A DNA stretch of 59,320 nucleotides, from NCBI GenBank assembly GCA_027314515.1, contig DAHVAR010000147.1:1-59320 (forward strand), read 5' to 3'. The position numbers were made by a program, and so were the translations under genes. This DNA comes from Actinomycetota bacterium. GTDB taxonomy: Bacteria; Actinomycetota; Actinomycetes; Streptosporangiales; Streptosporangiaceae. The notes under the pieces are model-generated. The model had not been told where the DNA came from, did not search any database, and worked only from the letters and a program-made list of their open reading frames with translations. Of this stretch, positions 41,534-50,722 are shown piece by piece. The stretch's first letter is position 1, and every line of letters starts with the position of its first letter.

Positions 41534-42982
41534 TTACGGTACCCCGCTCGCCCCGGCCGGCTCGAGGTGCAGGTCGCGCAGGGCAGCGCGGGCCGCCCAC
41601 AGGCCGCACATGCCGTGCACGCCAGCGCCGGGCGGGGTGGACGCGGAGCACAGGTACACCCCGGCCAGCGGCGTCCGGTAGGGGTTCCAGCGCAGCACCG
41701 GCCGGGCGATCACCTGGCGCAGCGTGCTCGCGCCGGCTGCGATGTCCCCGCCCACGTATCCGGGGTTCGCCCTCGCCATGTCCGCTGCGGTCTTGACCGA
41801 CCTGGCCAGGATGAGGCGGCGGAAGCCGGGCGCGAATCGCTCGATCTGGGCCTCGATACGGCTGCTCATGTCCGCTTCCGAGCCGGACGGCACATGACAG
41901 TAGCCCCACAGTGCCTGCCGGCCGCCGGGCGCCCTGCTGCCGTCGACCACGCCGGGCTGCACCACCAGGCAGAACGGACGGTCCGGATGCCGCCCCGCGG
42001 TCACCTCGGCCTCACTGCGCGCGATCTCGGCGATGGTGCCGCCGACATGCACCGTGCCGGCGCCGCGGCAGCTTTCGTATTGCCAGGGAACGGGGCCATC
42101 CAGCGCCCAGTCGACCTTGCACACTCCGGGACCGTACCTGAAGCGGCGCATCGCCCGGCGGTAGCCAGCCGGCAGCCGGTCGCCTGCCATCGTGAGGAAC
42201 TGCCGCGGAGTCACGTCGAGCAGGACCGCTTTGGCTCGCGGCAATTGCCCGAGCCGGTCGATCCACGCGCCCGTGGTCACGGTGCCGCCCAGGGCCGCTA
42301 GTTCAGCGGTCATCGCGGCGACCAGGCGCCCGCTGCCACCCTGGACCAGCGGCCACCCGGTGGTGTGCGCAGCCACCATCAGGACAAGCCCGAACGCGCC
42401 GGTCAGCGGCGCCGACAGCGGGCGCAGCGAGTGCGCGGCCGCCCCGGCGAGCAGCGCGCGGCCCGCTGCCGTGCGCAGCCGCCCGGCCAGCAACCGGGCG
42501 GGCAGCAGGCCCTGCACCCCGAACCTGGCCGCCGGGATCAGCTCGCCGGGAACCGATCGCAACGGCGCGAGCGCGAGCGCCATGATGGCGTCACTGTCGC
42601 GCACCAGCGGTTCCATCAGCCGCCGGTAAGCGCTGGCGTCGGCGCCCAGCCGGCTGGCCGTCTGCTCCACCGAGCCGCCGATCGCACTCCCGCGGCCCCC
42701 GTCCAGCGGGTGCGCGACGGCAACCTCCGGCGTCAGCAGCGCCGCGCCGCGGCTAGCCAGGTCCAGGCTGCGGAAGAACGGCGAGATCGCGGCGAACGGA
42801 TGCACGGCGGCGCACACGTCGTGCGCGAAGCCGGGCAACGTGAGGGCGGCGGTGCGGCAACCGCCGCCTGGTTCGGGCGCGCCCTCGAAGACCGCTACCG
42901 TCAGCCCTGCCCTGGCCAGCGTCAGCGCGGCGGCCAGGCCGTTAGGCCCCGATCCCACGACGACGGCGTCTGCCTCACTCAC
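41534..42982 (-). CDS. Phytoene-desaturase-family FAD oxidoreductase
   Basis: A 482-residue flavoprotein starting with GTG at 42982. The dinucleotide-binding motif 'VVGSGPNGLAAALTLARAGL' is at residues 8-27 and the second FAD-binding region 'NPGYVGGDIAAG' and 'YLCSASTPPGAGVHGMCG' at the C-terminus is typical of CrtI/retinol-saturase-like proteins. Substrate unknown; no carotenoid genes are nearby. An upstream in-frame ATG at 43054 adds 24 Arg/Gly-rich residues and is disfavoured because the FAD motif normally lies within the first 10-15 residues. Confidence 0.85.
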   Translation of the reverse strand: MSEADAVVVGSGPNGLAAALTLARAGLTVAVFEGAPEPGGGCRTAALTLPGFAHDVCAAVHPFAAISPFFRSLDLASRGAALLTPEVAVAHPLDGGRGSAIGGSVEQTASRLGADASAYRRLMEPLVRDSDAIMALALAPLRSVPGELIPAARFGVQGLLPARLLAGRLRTAAGRALLAGAAAHSLRPLSAPLTGAFGLVLMVAAHTTGWPLVQGGSGRLVAAMTAELAALGGTVTTGAWIDRLGQLPRAKAVLLDVTPRQFLTMAGDRLPAGYRRAMRRFRYGPGVCKVDWALDGPVPWQYESCRGAGTVHVGGTIAEIARSEAEVTAGRHPDRPFCLVVQPGVVDGSRAPGGRQALWGYCHVPSGSEADMSSRIEAQIERFAPGFRRLILARSVKTAADMARANPGYVGGDIAAGASTLRQVIARPVLRWNPYRTPLAGVYLCSASTPPGAGVHGMCGLWAARAALRDLHLEPAGASGVP

Positions 42983-43156
42983 AAAGCCGATCCTCTCGCC
43001 GCCGCGGCCCCGGCTTCGACCGGGCTGGCAGCTTCGCGCGGCTGGCACGGGCACGCACTGCCGGCCTGGGCAAAAGCGGGCGGCCCGTCGTGCGGGCGGC
43101 CGGTCGTGCGGGCGGCCCGTGGAACCACGGCAACAGTGCCACCGCTGTTGCTAGAC

Positions 43157-43182
43157 CCACAGCGCCAGCCCTCCTGCTGTGG
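43157..43182. promoter_or_regulatory. Inverted repeat upstream of the GH1 gene
   Basis: CCACAGC (43157-43163) and GCTGTGG (43176-43182) with a 12-base spacer lie 60 bases before the GH1 start codon. It could be an operator for a sugar-responsive repressor or a transcript hairpin. The 259-base region around it also holds two copies of GTCGTGCGGGCGGCC near 43087-43118. Confidence 0.35.
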
Positions 43183-43241
43183 ATCCGGACGGGCGCTACG
43201 CGGGGTAGGTGGGGTACGCGGGGTACGGCTACGATCGCAGC

Positions 43242-44618
43242 GTGAGCGATCTTGAATTTCCGGCGTTTCCGCCCGGCTTCTGCTGGGGCGTCGCCACGGC
43301 TTCCTATCAGATCGAGGGCGCGGTGGCCGACGACGGTCGCGGTGACTCGGTCTGGGACACGTTCTGCCGCCGGCCCGGCGCCATCCGTGACGGGCAGACC
43401 GGCGACGTCGCCGTAGACCACTACCACCGCTGGCCCGAAGACGTCGAGCTCATGGCCGGGCTGGGCATCGGGACATACCGCTTCTCCCTGGCGTGGCCGC
43501 GGATCCAGCCGGCCGGAGCGGGCGCGGTCAACGCGGCGGGACTTGACTTCTACGACCGGCTGACCGACGCGCTGCTGGCCGCGGGCATCACGCCGATGCC
43601 GACGCTCTACCACTGGGACCTGCCGCAGCCGCTGGAGGACGCAGGCGGCTGGATGACACGCGACACCGCCTACCGGTTTGCCGAGTATGCGGCCATCGCG
43701 GCGGAGCGGCTAGCCGACCGCATCCCGACATGGATCACGCTGAACGAGCCGTTTGTCGTCACCGCTTACGGGTACGCGCTCGGCATCCACGCGCCCGGCA
43801 AGGCGCTGCTGCTGGATGCGCTTGCCACCGCGCATCATCAGTTGCTCGGGCACGGCCTGGCCACCTCGGCGCTGCGGGCGGCCGGGGCCGGCGAAGTCGC
43901 GATCACCAACAACTACTCGCCCGCCTGGACCGCATCAGATGACCCACGGGACGTAGCGGCCACGACTGCATACGACGCGCTGCACAACCGGATGTTCACC
44001 GACCCGATCGTGCTCGGCAGCTACCCGGCGGCACTGTCGGCGTTCGGAGTCGGCCCGGACGGCCCCGATTGCGTGCGCGACGGCGACCTCGAAATCATCT
44101 CCGCGCCGCTCGACGCACTCGGCGTCAACTACTACAACCCGAGCCGCATCTCGGCCCCGGCCGAGACGACAGCGGCGGGATCCCCGCTGCCCTTCGAGCT
44201 TCAGCCGATCACCGGCTACCCGGTCACCGCGTTCGGCTGGCCGGTCGTCCCGGCCGGCCTTACCGAGATGCTGACGATCCTGGCCGGCCGCTACGGCGAC
44301 AGGCTGCCGCCGGTGTACATCACCGAGAACGGCTGCTCGGTCGCCGACCAGCCCGATGACCGCGGCGAGATCGATGACCAGCCCCGGATCAGCTACCTGG
44401 ACGGCCACATCCGTGCGGTCGCGGACGCGATCGCGGCCGGCGTCGACGTGCGCGGCTACCTGGTCTGGACGCTGATGGACAACTTCGAGTGGGCCGAGGG
44501 GTTTCACCAGCGGTTCGGCCTGGTTCATGTCGACTTCGAGACCCAGCGGCGCACGCCCAAGGCGTCGTTCGGCTGGTATCGCGACCTGATCGCTGCACAG
44601 GCGGGTCGGCGCCGCTGA
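43242..44618 (+). CDS. Glycoside hydrolase family 1 beta-glucosidase
   Basis: A 458-residue (beta/alpha)8 enzyme with retaining mechanism. Acid/base E169 ('TLNEP') and nucleophile E362 ('ITENG') are both present, with 'FCWGVATASYQIEGA', 'YRFSLAWPRIQP' and 'FEWAEGFHQRFGLVHVD' shaping the glycone site. Likely cleaves beta-glucosides or related disaccharides. There is no signal peptide, so it acts in the cytoplasm. GTG at 43242 begins the conserved 'FPAFPPGFCWG' region. No sugar transporter is adjacent. Confidence 0.92.
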   Translation: MSDLEFPAFPPGFCWGVATASYQIEGAVADDGRGDSVWDTFCRRPGAIRDGQTGDVAVDHYHRWPEDVELMAGLGIGTYRFSLAWPRIQPAGAGAVNAAGLDFYDRLTDALLAAGITPMPTLYHWDLPQPLEDAGGWMTRDTAYRFAEYAAIAAERLADRIPTWITLNEPFVVTAYGYALGIHAPGKALLLDALATAHHQLLGHGLATSALRAAGAGEVAITNNYSPAWTASDDPRDVAATTAYDALHNRMFTDPIVLGSYPAALSAFGVGPDGPDCVRDGDLEIISAPLDALGVNYYNPSRISAPAETTAAGSPLPFELQPITGYPVTAFGWPVVPAGLTEMLTILAGRYGDRLPPVYITENGCSVADQPDDRGEIDDQPRISYLDGHIRAVADAIAAGVDVRGYLVWTLMDNFEWAEGFHQRFGLVHVDFETQRRTPKASFGWYRDLIAAQAGRRR

Positions 44619-44654
44619 GCGCAGCGGGAGTCCGCGCGCCGCGGGCCGCGCCGG

Positions 44655-45039
44655 GTGCAGCACGGAACCGACCTCAACTGCCTCAATATCCTCAGCTGCA
44701 GCGGCCAGCTGACGGTCGGCGAGCTGACGATCGGCGAGCTGACGGTCGGCGAGCTGGCAACGGCGACCGGGCTGACCACAGCTTCGATCGCCGGCGCCGT
44801 CGACCGGCTGGAGCAGGCCGGGCTTCGTCCGGCGCGAGCGGGACGCACAAGACCGGCGGCGCGAGGTCATTCATCTGGACGTGCAGCGCACGCTCGGCAC
44901 GATCTTCGGCCCGCTGACGGGCGCCTGGCAACGACGGGCCGGCCAGTACGCCGACGACGAGGTGCGACTAATCGTCGAGTTCTATACCTAGCTGGACGAT
45001 ATCGTCCGGGACCACCTGACCCGGCTGCGCCAGCCGTGA
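44655..45039 (+). pseudogene. MarR-family regulator remnant
   Basis: From 44655 the frame reads 'GTDLNCLNILS' and then the MarR HTH 'ATGLTTASIAGAVDRLEQAG'. The wing continues in another frame as 'FVRRERDAQDRRREVIHLD' because of an extra G in the run at 44820-44822. That second frame then has a premature TAG (44989-44991) before its natural end at 45037-45039. The N-terminal dimerisation helix is missing, and a 15-bp unit is triplicated ahead of the HTH. Four independent defects make this a true pseudogene. Confidence 0.8.
44706..44750. repeat. Three 15-bp units in the MarR remnant
   Basis: Units of GAGCTGACGGTCGGC type at 44706-44720, 44721-44735 and 44736-44750 encode repeated 'GELTVGELTIGELTVG'. 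A working MarR protein has one such 'GELA' helix start here, so this is an in-frame expansion. Confidence 0.9.
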
Positions 45040-45153
45040 CCGGTACGCGGTGCCACGACACGGGGCAGCAAGATTTCCGGCGCCGGGCTGTCGATTTCCC
45101 GGCTCGTGGTTCGTCTTAGTGCGTGACTATCTGGTCGTGACGAGGAGGAAGCG

Positions 45154-45501
45154 ATGAAGTACATCATGCTGATCTATCAGGGTGCCGCGCTGGAGCGACA
45201 GGCCGCGCTGCCCGACGCAGAGCAGAGGCAGGTCTACGCCGACTACCAGGGGATCAATCAGAACCCGGGCGTCACGCCCGGGCTGCCGATGGGCCTGCCC
45301 GAGAACGCGACCACCGTGCGGGTCGAAGGCGGCAAGACCCTGACAACGGACGGCCCGTTCGCTGCGATGAAGGAAGCCGTCGGCGGCTGGTTCATCCTCG
45401 AGGCCGACGATCTCGACGCCGCCATCGAGGTGGCCGCCCGCGTTCCTGCCGCACGCTATGGTGGCGCCGTCGAGATCCGCCCCTCGGAGGTGTATTGGTA
45501 G
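45154..45501 (+). CDS. YCII/DGPF-domain protein
   Basis: A 115-residue ferredoxin-like protein of the YciI superfamily. Marks: '[12 protein letters not shown]', '[20 protein letters not shown]' (the DGPF motif) and '[17 protein letters not shown]'. It has a strong GAGGAGG ribosome-binding site and overlaps the following sigma-factor gene. In the ECF42 group of sigma factors a DGPF protein is the usual partner gene and a suspected signal component; its biochemical activity is unknown. Confidence 0.9.
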   Translation: MKYIMLIYQGAALERQAALPDAEQRQVYADYQGINQNPGVTPGLPMGLPENATTVRVEGGKTLTTDGPFAAMKEAVGGWFILEADDLDAAIEVAARVPAARYGGAVEIRPSEVYW

Positions 45502-46682
45502 CGACGCTGGAGCAGGTCTTCCAAGAGGAATGGGGCCGCGTCCTGGCCACCCTGATCGGCTTCCTCGGCGACTTTGACCTCGCCGAGGAAGCCGCGCAGG
45601 AGGCGTTCGCGCTGGCCGCCGATCGATGGCCACGCGACGGCGTCCCGAATAACCCGCGCGCCTGGCTGATGACGACGGCCAGGAACCGGGCGACGGATCG
45701 CATCCGCCGCGACCAGACCCTCGCGACCAAGCTCGGCCTGCTCGTGGCTGGCAATCGCGGCGAGGTGCCGATGAAGACCACCACGTTTCCGGACGAGCGC
45801 CTGGAGCTGATCTTCACCTGCTGTCACCCCGCGCTCGCGGTCGACGCGCAGGTGGCACTCACCCTGCGCACTCTCGGCGGGCTCAGCACCGGTGAGATCG
45901 CCCGTGCCTTCCTGGTACCGGATGCCGCGATGGCGCAGCGGCTGGTGCGGGCCAAGCGGAAGATCAAAGCTGCCAGGATCCCGTTTCGCGTGCCACCGGT
46001 TCATCTGCTCCGCGAGCGTCTCGACGCCGTCCTCGCCGTCGTTTACCTGATCTTCAACGAGGGCTACGGCGGTCGCGACGAGCTGGCCGCGGAGGCAATC
46101 TGGCTGGGGCGCGCGCTGGCCGGACTGCTCCCGGACGAGCCCGAGGTGCACGGGCTGCTCGCGATGATGCTCTTGCACGACTCCCGTCGCGAGGCGCGAT
46201 TTAACGACGGCGAGCTCGTGCTGCTCAGCGATCAGGACCGGTCCCGCTGGAACACCGCGCAAATCGCCGCCGGTCGCGCCGCGCTCGACCGCGCGCTCGC
46301 CCTGCGCGGCTGCGGGCACTATGTTCTGCAAGCCGCCATCGCTTCGCTGCACGCCGAGGTGCCGTGCGACTGGGCGCAGATAGCGGCGCTGTACGGCGAA
46401 CTCGCCCGCCTGACCGGCTCGCCCGTCGTAGAGCTCAACCGCGCCATCGCCATCGCCGAGACCGACGGCCCCGAGGCCGGCCTGCGCATAGTCGACCAAC
46501 TCGGTCTCGACGACTTCCGCTACCTGCATTCGACCAGGGCCGAGTTGTTGCGACGCCTCGGCCGCACCGATGAGGCGCGGGCCGCCTATCGGCGAGCCAG
46601 GCAACTCACTGGCGACGGCGCCGAACGGCGCTTCCTCGAACGCCGGCTCACGGAACTCGCGGGCACGACAGGGTTGGGTTAG
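45495..46682 (+). CDS. ECF42-type sigma factor with C-terminal TPR-like extension
   Basis: A 395-residue protein. Sigma region 2 at about residues 5-75 ('[20 protein letters not shown]', '[19 protein letters not shown]') and region 4 at about 110-165 ('[20 protein letters not shown]'). Beyond 175 a long helical TPR-like extension (DUF6596-like, '[11 protein letters not shown]'-type block) runs to the end. This layout plus the upstream DGPF gene matches the ECF42 group, which lacks a classical anti-sigma factor. The start is TTG at 45495, four to five bases after GGAGG; no closer alternative exists. Confidence 0.88.
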   Translation: MVATLEQVFQEEWGRVLATLIGFLGDFDLAEEAAQEAFALAADRWPRDGVPNNPRAWLMTTARNRATDRIRRDQTLATKLGLLVAGNRGEVPMKTTTFPDERLELIFTCCHPALAVDAQVALTLRTLGGLSTGEIARAFLVPDAAMAQRLVRAKRKIKAARIPFRVPPVHLLRERLDAVLAVVYLIFNEGYGGRDELAAEAIWLGRALAGLLPDEPEVHGLLAMMLLHDSRREARFNDGELVLLSDQDRSRWNTAQIAAGRAALDRALALRGCGHYVLQAAIASLHAEVPCDWAQIAALYGELARLTGSPVVELNRAIAIAETDGPEAGLRIVDQLGLDDFRYLHSTRAELLRRLGRTDEARAAYRRARQLTGDGAERRFLERRLTELAGTTGLG

Positions 46683-46728
46683 GCCGTCGTTGTGTCCGGC
46701 GGCCGGCTTCCCGGTACGTTCTGGTGAC

Positions 46729-47223
<495 letters not shown>

Positions 47224-47272
47224 CGACGGTACGGCAGCGACGGTACGGCAGCGACGGACAGGCCGGCCGGGA

Positions 47273-47310
47273 GACTCGCCCTGGCGAGTCTGATGTCCCG
47301 CCAGGGCGAG
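47273..47310 (+). terminator. Two alternative hairpins after rnhA
   Basis: GACTCGCC (47273-47280) pairs with GGCGAGTC (47283-47290) around CT. Alternatively CTCGCCCTGGCG (47275-47286) pairs over 12 bases with CGCCAGGGCGAG (47299-47310). The structures are mutually exclusive. Just upstream lie direct copies of GACGGTACGGCAGC. Most likely the rnhA 3' end. Confidence 0.5.
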
Positions 47311-47540
47311 CCCGATGACCGGTCCCCCGGTTTCATCTGAGCGGGTCCCCCACCGCACAGGATGACATGCCGTCACTGTCCGTGCTCGCGTGGGTCCCCG
47401 AATTGCCAGGGCCAGGCCGCCTCCTGGCAGCCTGGCCCGCGCGCGAGCCCCGCTACGCTGGCGTGGCTGACCAGGTCCGGCAGCAGCCGGGTGCGCAGGC
47501 ATCACGTGCGTGCGTCGCAGCCTTAGCTCTGGAGCGGTTC

Positions 47541-48791
47541 GTGGCCTCAGCGGAACGCCGCGCCGTTGGCGTCACGTTCTTCGCCAACGGAGTCGTGAGC
47601 GGCACGTTCGCCTCCCGCCTGCCGTGGATCGCCGCGCGGCTGCACCTGAGCGGCGGAACGCTCGGGCTTGTCGGCCTGGCGACGAGCGTCGGCGCGCTCG
47701 CCACGATGCCCTTCGCGGCCCAGTTCGTGCACCGGTACGGCCCTAAGGCGACGACCAGGGTGCTGATCGTCGCCTCCAGCGTCGCGCTCGTCCTGCCGGC
47801 GGTCGCTCCGGACCTGCTGATGCTCGCGGCCATGATGCTGATCTTCGGCGCGCTCGCCGGCGTCAACGACAACGCGATGAACGCGCAGGCCGTCGAGGCG
47901 GAGCAGCGGATCGGCCGATCGATCATGTCCGGCCTGCACGGACTGTGGAGTCTCGGCGTCCTGGGCGGCGCGCTCATCGGCTCGCTGGCTGCGCGCGCGC
48001 ACCTGAATCCGGTCATGCAGTTCGCGGCCGTAGCCATCGCGGCGGCCATGGCCGGGGCCGTCGCGTCAGCCTGGTTCGCCGGACAGGCGCCGGCAGGCAC
48101 GGCGGCCGGGCAGCAGGTGCCACGGTTCGCCTGGCCGCACGGCAGGCTCTTGCTCATCGGGCTTGTCGGCTTCGCGGCCATCTTCGTGGAGTTCGCCGCG
48201 AATGACTGGTCGGCGGTCTTCATGCACTGGGACTTGCACTCCAGCCAGGCAGCAGCGGCGATCGCCACCGGCGCGTTCGCCGCGTCGATGGCCGCCGGGA
48301 GGCTGAGCGGCGACCTCGCAGTCCGGCGCATCGGCCCCGCGCTCAGCGTCCGCGCGTGCGGCGTGCTCGGCACGGCTGGCTGCGTGCTGGTCGCGGTGAG
48401 CCCGGATGCGCCCGCCGCGCTGATCGGATTCATCCTGATCGGCCTCGGCGTCTCGGTCGTTGTGCCGCTGGTATTCGCCGCAGCCGGGCGCTCTGGCCCG
48501 AGCCCGGCGATCGGCGTCGCCGGCGTGGCCACGGTGAGCTATGGCGCGGGCATGGCCGCGCCCAGCGTGATGGGCGGAGTCGCCGACATCTCCTCACTGC
48601 GGCTCGCCTTCGCGGTGGCCGCACTGCTTGCTGCCGGCGTCGGCGCCGGCGCGGGGCTCTTCGGCCGGAAGTACCCGGACCGGCGTGGTGCCGCCGGGCC
48701 GGCTGCCGTGGCCGGCGACAGCCTGGCCGGCGGCGGTGTAGCTGGCGGCGGTGTGGCTGCTGGCGAGCCGGAGGGCCGCGCAACGCGGTGA
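47541..48791 (+). CDS. Major facilitator superfamily transporter
   Basis: A 416-residue membrane protein with twelve hydrophobic helices. The N-half motifs 'ANGVVSGTFASRLPWIAARL' and 'GALAGVNDNAMNAQAVEAEQ' are typical of the YbjJ-like branch, whose substrates are mostly unknown (sugars or export of metabolites). The GTG at 47541 follows GGAG; a longer frame from 47367 contains no membrane or family sequence. The Gly/Val-rich C-terminal tail ('GGGVAGGGVAAG') is low complexity. Confidence 0.85.
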   Translation: MASAERRAVGVTFFANGVVSGTFASRLPWIAARLHLSGGTLGLVGLATSVGALATMPFAAQFVHRYGPKATTRVLIVASSVALVLPAVAPDLLMLAAMMLIFGALAGVNDNAMNAQAVEAEQRIGRSIMSGLHGLWSLGVLGGALIGSLAARAHLNPVMQFAAVAIAAAMAGAVASAWFAGQAPAGTAAGQQVPRFAWPHGRLLLIGLVGFAAIFVEFAANDWSAVFMHWDLHSSQAAAAIATGAFAASMAAGRLSGDLAVRRIGPALSVRACGVLGTAGCVLVAVSPDAPAALIGFILIGLGVSVVVPLVFAAAGRSGPSPAIGVAGVATVSYGAGMAAPSVMGGVADISSLRLAFAVAALLAAGVGAGAGLFGRKYPDRRGAAGPAAVAGDSLAGGGVAGGGVAAGEPEGRATR

Positions 48792-48828
48792 CTGAGCGCG
48801 GCAGTCCCTGGCCGGCGATGTCAGCCGT

Positions 48829-49614
48829 TCAGACGCCGATCAGCTTGACTGCCGAGATGACGCCGATCAGGACGACGAAAGCCCGCAGCGCCCAGGGCGG
48901 CAGCCGACGGCCGAACTTGGCGCCGAGAAAGCCGCCGAGGGTAGAGCCAGCCGCGATGAGCAGCACGATGAGCCAGGCCACATGCGCGAAGATGATGTAC
49001 ACCACCGCGGCGGTGCCGTTCACCACTGCCGCCAGCGCGTTCTTGGCACCGTTCACGCGCTGCACGGTCTCGTCCAGGAACGTCCCCATCAGGCCGATGA
49101 TCAGCACTCCCAGGGCGGCGCCGAAGTAGCCGCCGTAGGCAGCCGAGCCGAAGACCCCCGCCCCGAGCAACGGGCTGATCCGCTCGCGGCCGGTCGCCAC
49201 CGCGCCCTCCCGCGCCGCCCGCCGGTTCCGGCTGGCTGCAACCCGGCCGCTGAGCCACGGCTGGATCACCACGAGCACGCAGGCGATGAGGATCAGCGCG
49301 GGCACGATCACCTTGAACAAACTCGGCGGCAGGGCCAGCAGCGCAACCGCGCCGGCCAGCGAGCCGACCGCGGCGACGGCGCCCAGCCAGGTGAGCCTGC
49401 GCCGCTGACCCGCTAGCTCGCGCCGGTAGCCGACTGTGCCGCTGATGTTTCCCGGCACCAGGCCAACGTTGTTCGACACGTTCGCCAGCACTGGCGGGAA
49501 GCCAAAGGCGAGCAAGGTGGGAAACGTGATCAGCGAGCCGGATCCGACTACGGCATTGGCCGCGCCTGCGGCGGCGCCCGCCGCGAAGATCGCGAGCGCC
49601 TCAGCCGGGCCCAC
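48829..49614 (-). CDS. TauE/SafE family permease
   Basis: A 261-residue protein with eight hydrophobic helices. The family motif appears twice in relaxed form: 'GAANAVVGSGSLITFPTLLA' near the N-terminus and 'GSAAYGGYFGAALGVLIIGL' in the second half. These proteins export sulfite, sulfoacetate or similar organosulfur anions; the substrate is not clear here. GTG at 49614 follows GAGGATTTC; a longer frame to 49767 is Pro/Arg-rich non-family sequence. Confidence 0.88.
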   Translation of the reverse strand: MGPAEALAIFAAGAAAGAANAVVGSGSLITFPTLLAFGFPPVLANVSNNVGLVPGNISGTVGYRRELAGQRRRLTWLGAVAAVGSLAGAVALLALPPSLFKVIVPALILIACVLVVIQPWLSGRVAASRNRRAAREGAVATGRERISPLLGAGVFGSAAYGGYFGAALGVLIIGLMGTFLDETVQRVNGAKNALAAVVNGTAAVVYIIFAHVAWLIVLLIAAGSTLGGFLGAKFGRRLPPWALRAFVVLIGVISAVKLIGV

Positions 49615-49779
49615 GAAATCCTCGCATGAGCTTGATCGTAGGCGAACCGGACAGAGCGCACCGGACGGAGCGGACCAGGCGGGCGGCAGCGCGCGTGAGC
49701 AGCTCCATATCCTCAGCGAGCCTGGCGCGAGCACCCGTCCGGGCCGCGGCAGCCGGCCAGCCGCCATCCAGGCCGCGGG

Positions 49780-50574
49780 TCAGGGGAACGGCACGGCTCG
49801 CGCCGACCAGCGCGCTGCCCGGCGCTCGACCTGCAGCGGTACGCCGAAGCACCGGGACAAGTTCCGCTCGGTGAACACCTCGGGCAACGGGCCCGCCGCA
49901 AGAACGGCGCCCTTGCGCATCAGCATCGCGTGCGTGAAGCCTTCCGGCACTTCTTCCACGTGATGGGTGACCAGCACCATCATCGGCGATCGCGGGTCGC
50001 GCAGCAGCGCGGCGATCCGCTGCAGCAGGTCCTCGCGACCGCCGAGGTCGAGGCCCGCGGCCGGCTCGTCGAGCAGCAGCAGTTCCGGGTCTGCCATCAG
50101 CGATCTGGCGATCTGGACCCGCTTGCGCTCGCCTTCGGACAGCGAGCTGAATCGCCGCCGGATCAGGTGCGCGCAGCCGAGTGCATCCAGCAGCTCGACC
50201 GCCCTGGTCACGTCGAAGGAGTCGTAGTCCTCCGCGGTCCGGCCGAGTATGCCGTAGGACGCGGTCAGCACCAGGTCGATGACCTTCTCCTGCAGCGGCA
50301 CCTGGTCCGCGATCACCGAGCTCGACATGCCGATCCTGGTACGCAGATCGGCAATGTCGGCCTCGGCGAGCGGCTGGCCCATGATCTCCACGCTCCCGTG
50401 GGTCGGCGCGAGCAGCGTCGCGGCCACTTGCAGCAGCGTGGTCTTCCCGGCCCCGTTCGGTCCGATGATCACCCAGCTCTCGTCGCTGCGCGCGGTCCAG
50501 TTGACGTCGCGCAGCAGCATCGACCTGTCAAACCTGACCCCAACGCCGCGCAGCCGCAGTACCTCAGCCGCCAT
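49780..50574 (-). CDS. Stand-alone ABC ATPase adjacent to serB
   Basis: A 264-residue soluble ATPase. Walker A 'GPNGAGKTTLL', signature 'LSEGERKRVQIARSL', Walker B 'LLLLDEPAAGLDL' and H-loop 'VTHHVEEVPEGF'. It resembles ModF/YlmA-type single-domain ATPases; no permease is nearby. The same pairing with serB is found in M. tuberculosis (Rv3041c-Rv3042c), so it is conserved, but its job is unknown. ATG at 50574 follows GAAGGGA; the ATG eight codons earlier has no such site. Confidence 0.85.
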   Translation of the reverse strand: MAAEVLRLRGVGVRFDRSMLLRDVNWTARSDESWVIIGPNGAGKTTLLQVAATLLAPTHGSVEIMGQPLAEADIADLRTRIGMSSSVIADQVPLQEKVIDLVLTASYGILGRTAEDYDSFDVTRAVELLDALGCAHLIRRRFSSLSEGERKRVQIARSLMADPELLLLDEPAAGLDLGGREDLLQRIAALLRDPRSPMMVLVTHHVEEVPEGFTHAMLMRKGAVLAAGPLPEVFTERNLSRCFGVPLQVERRAARWSARAVPFP

Positions 50575-50722
50575 CCGGTTCCCTTCGACCGCCGCCATCT
50601 CAGCTTGAACTTACGGCATGGCGCCACCACCACGACCCGCACCTGGCACTAGGCCGTTGACAGGCACCTCCGGCTGCCCTGATGGCACCGCACCAGCCGG
50701 AAGTGGATAGCGTTACAGCACT

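Noticed and set aside
46570-46728. N-terminal extension of RNase HI
   Set aside because: It overlaps the sigma-factor gene, has no family sequence, and the ATG at 46729 fits normal RNase HI length.
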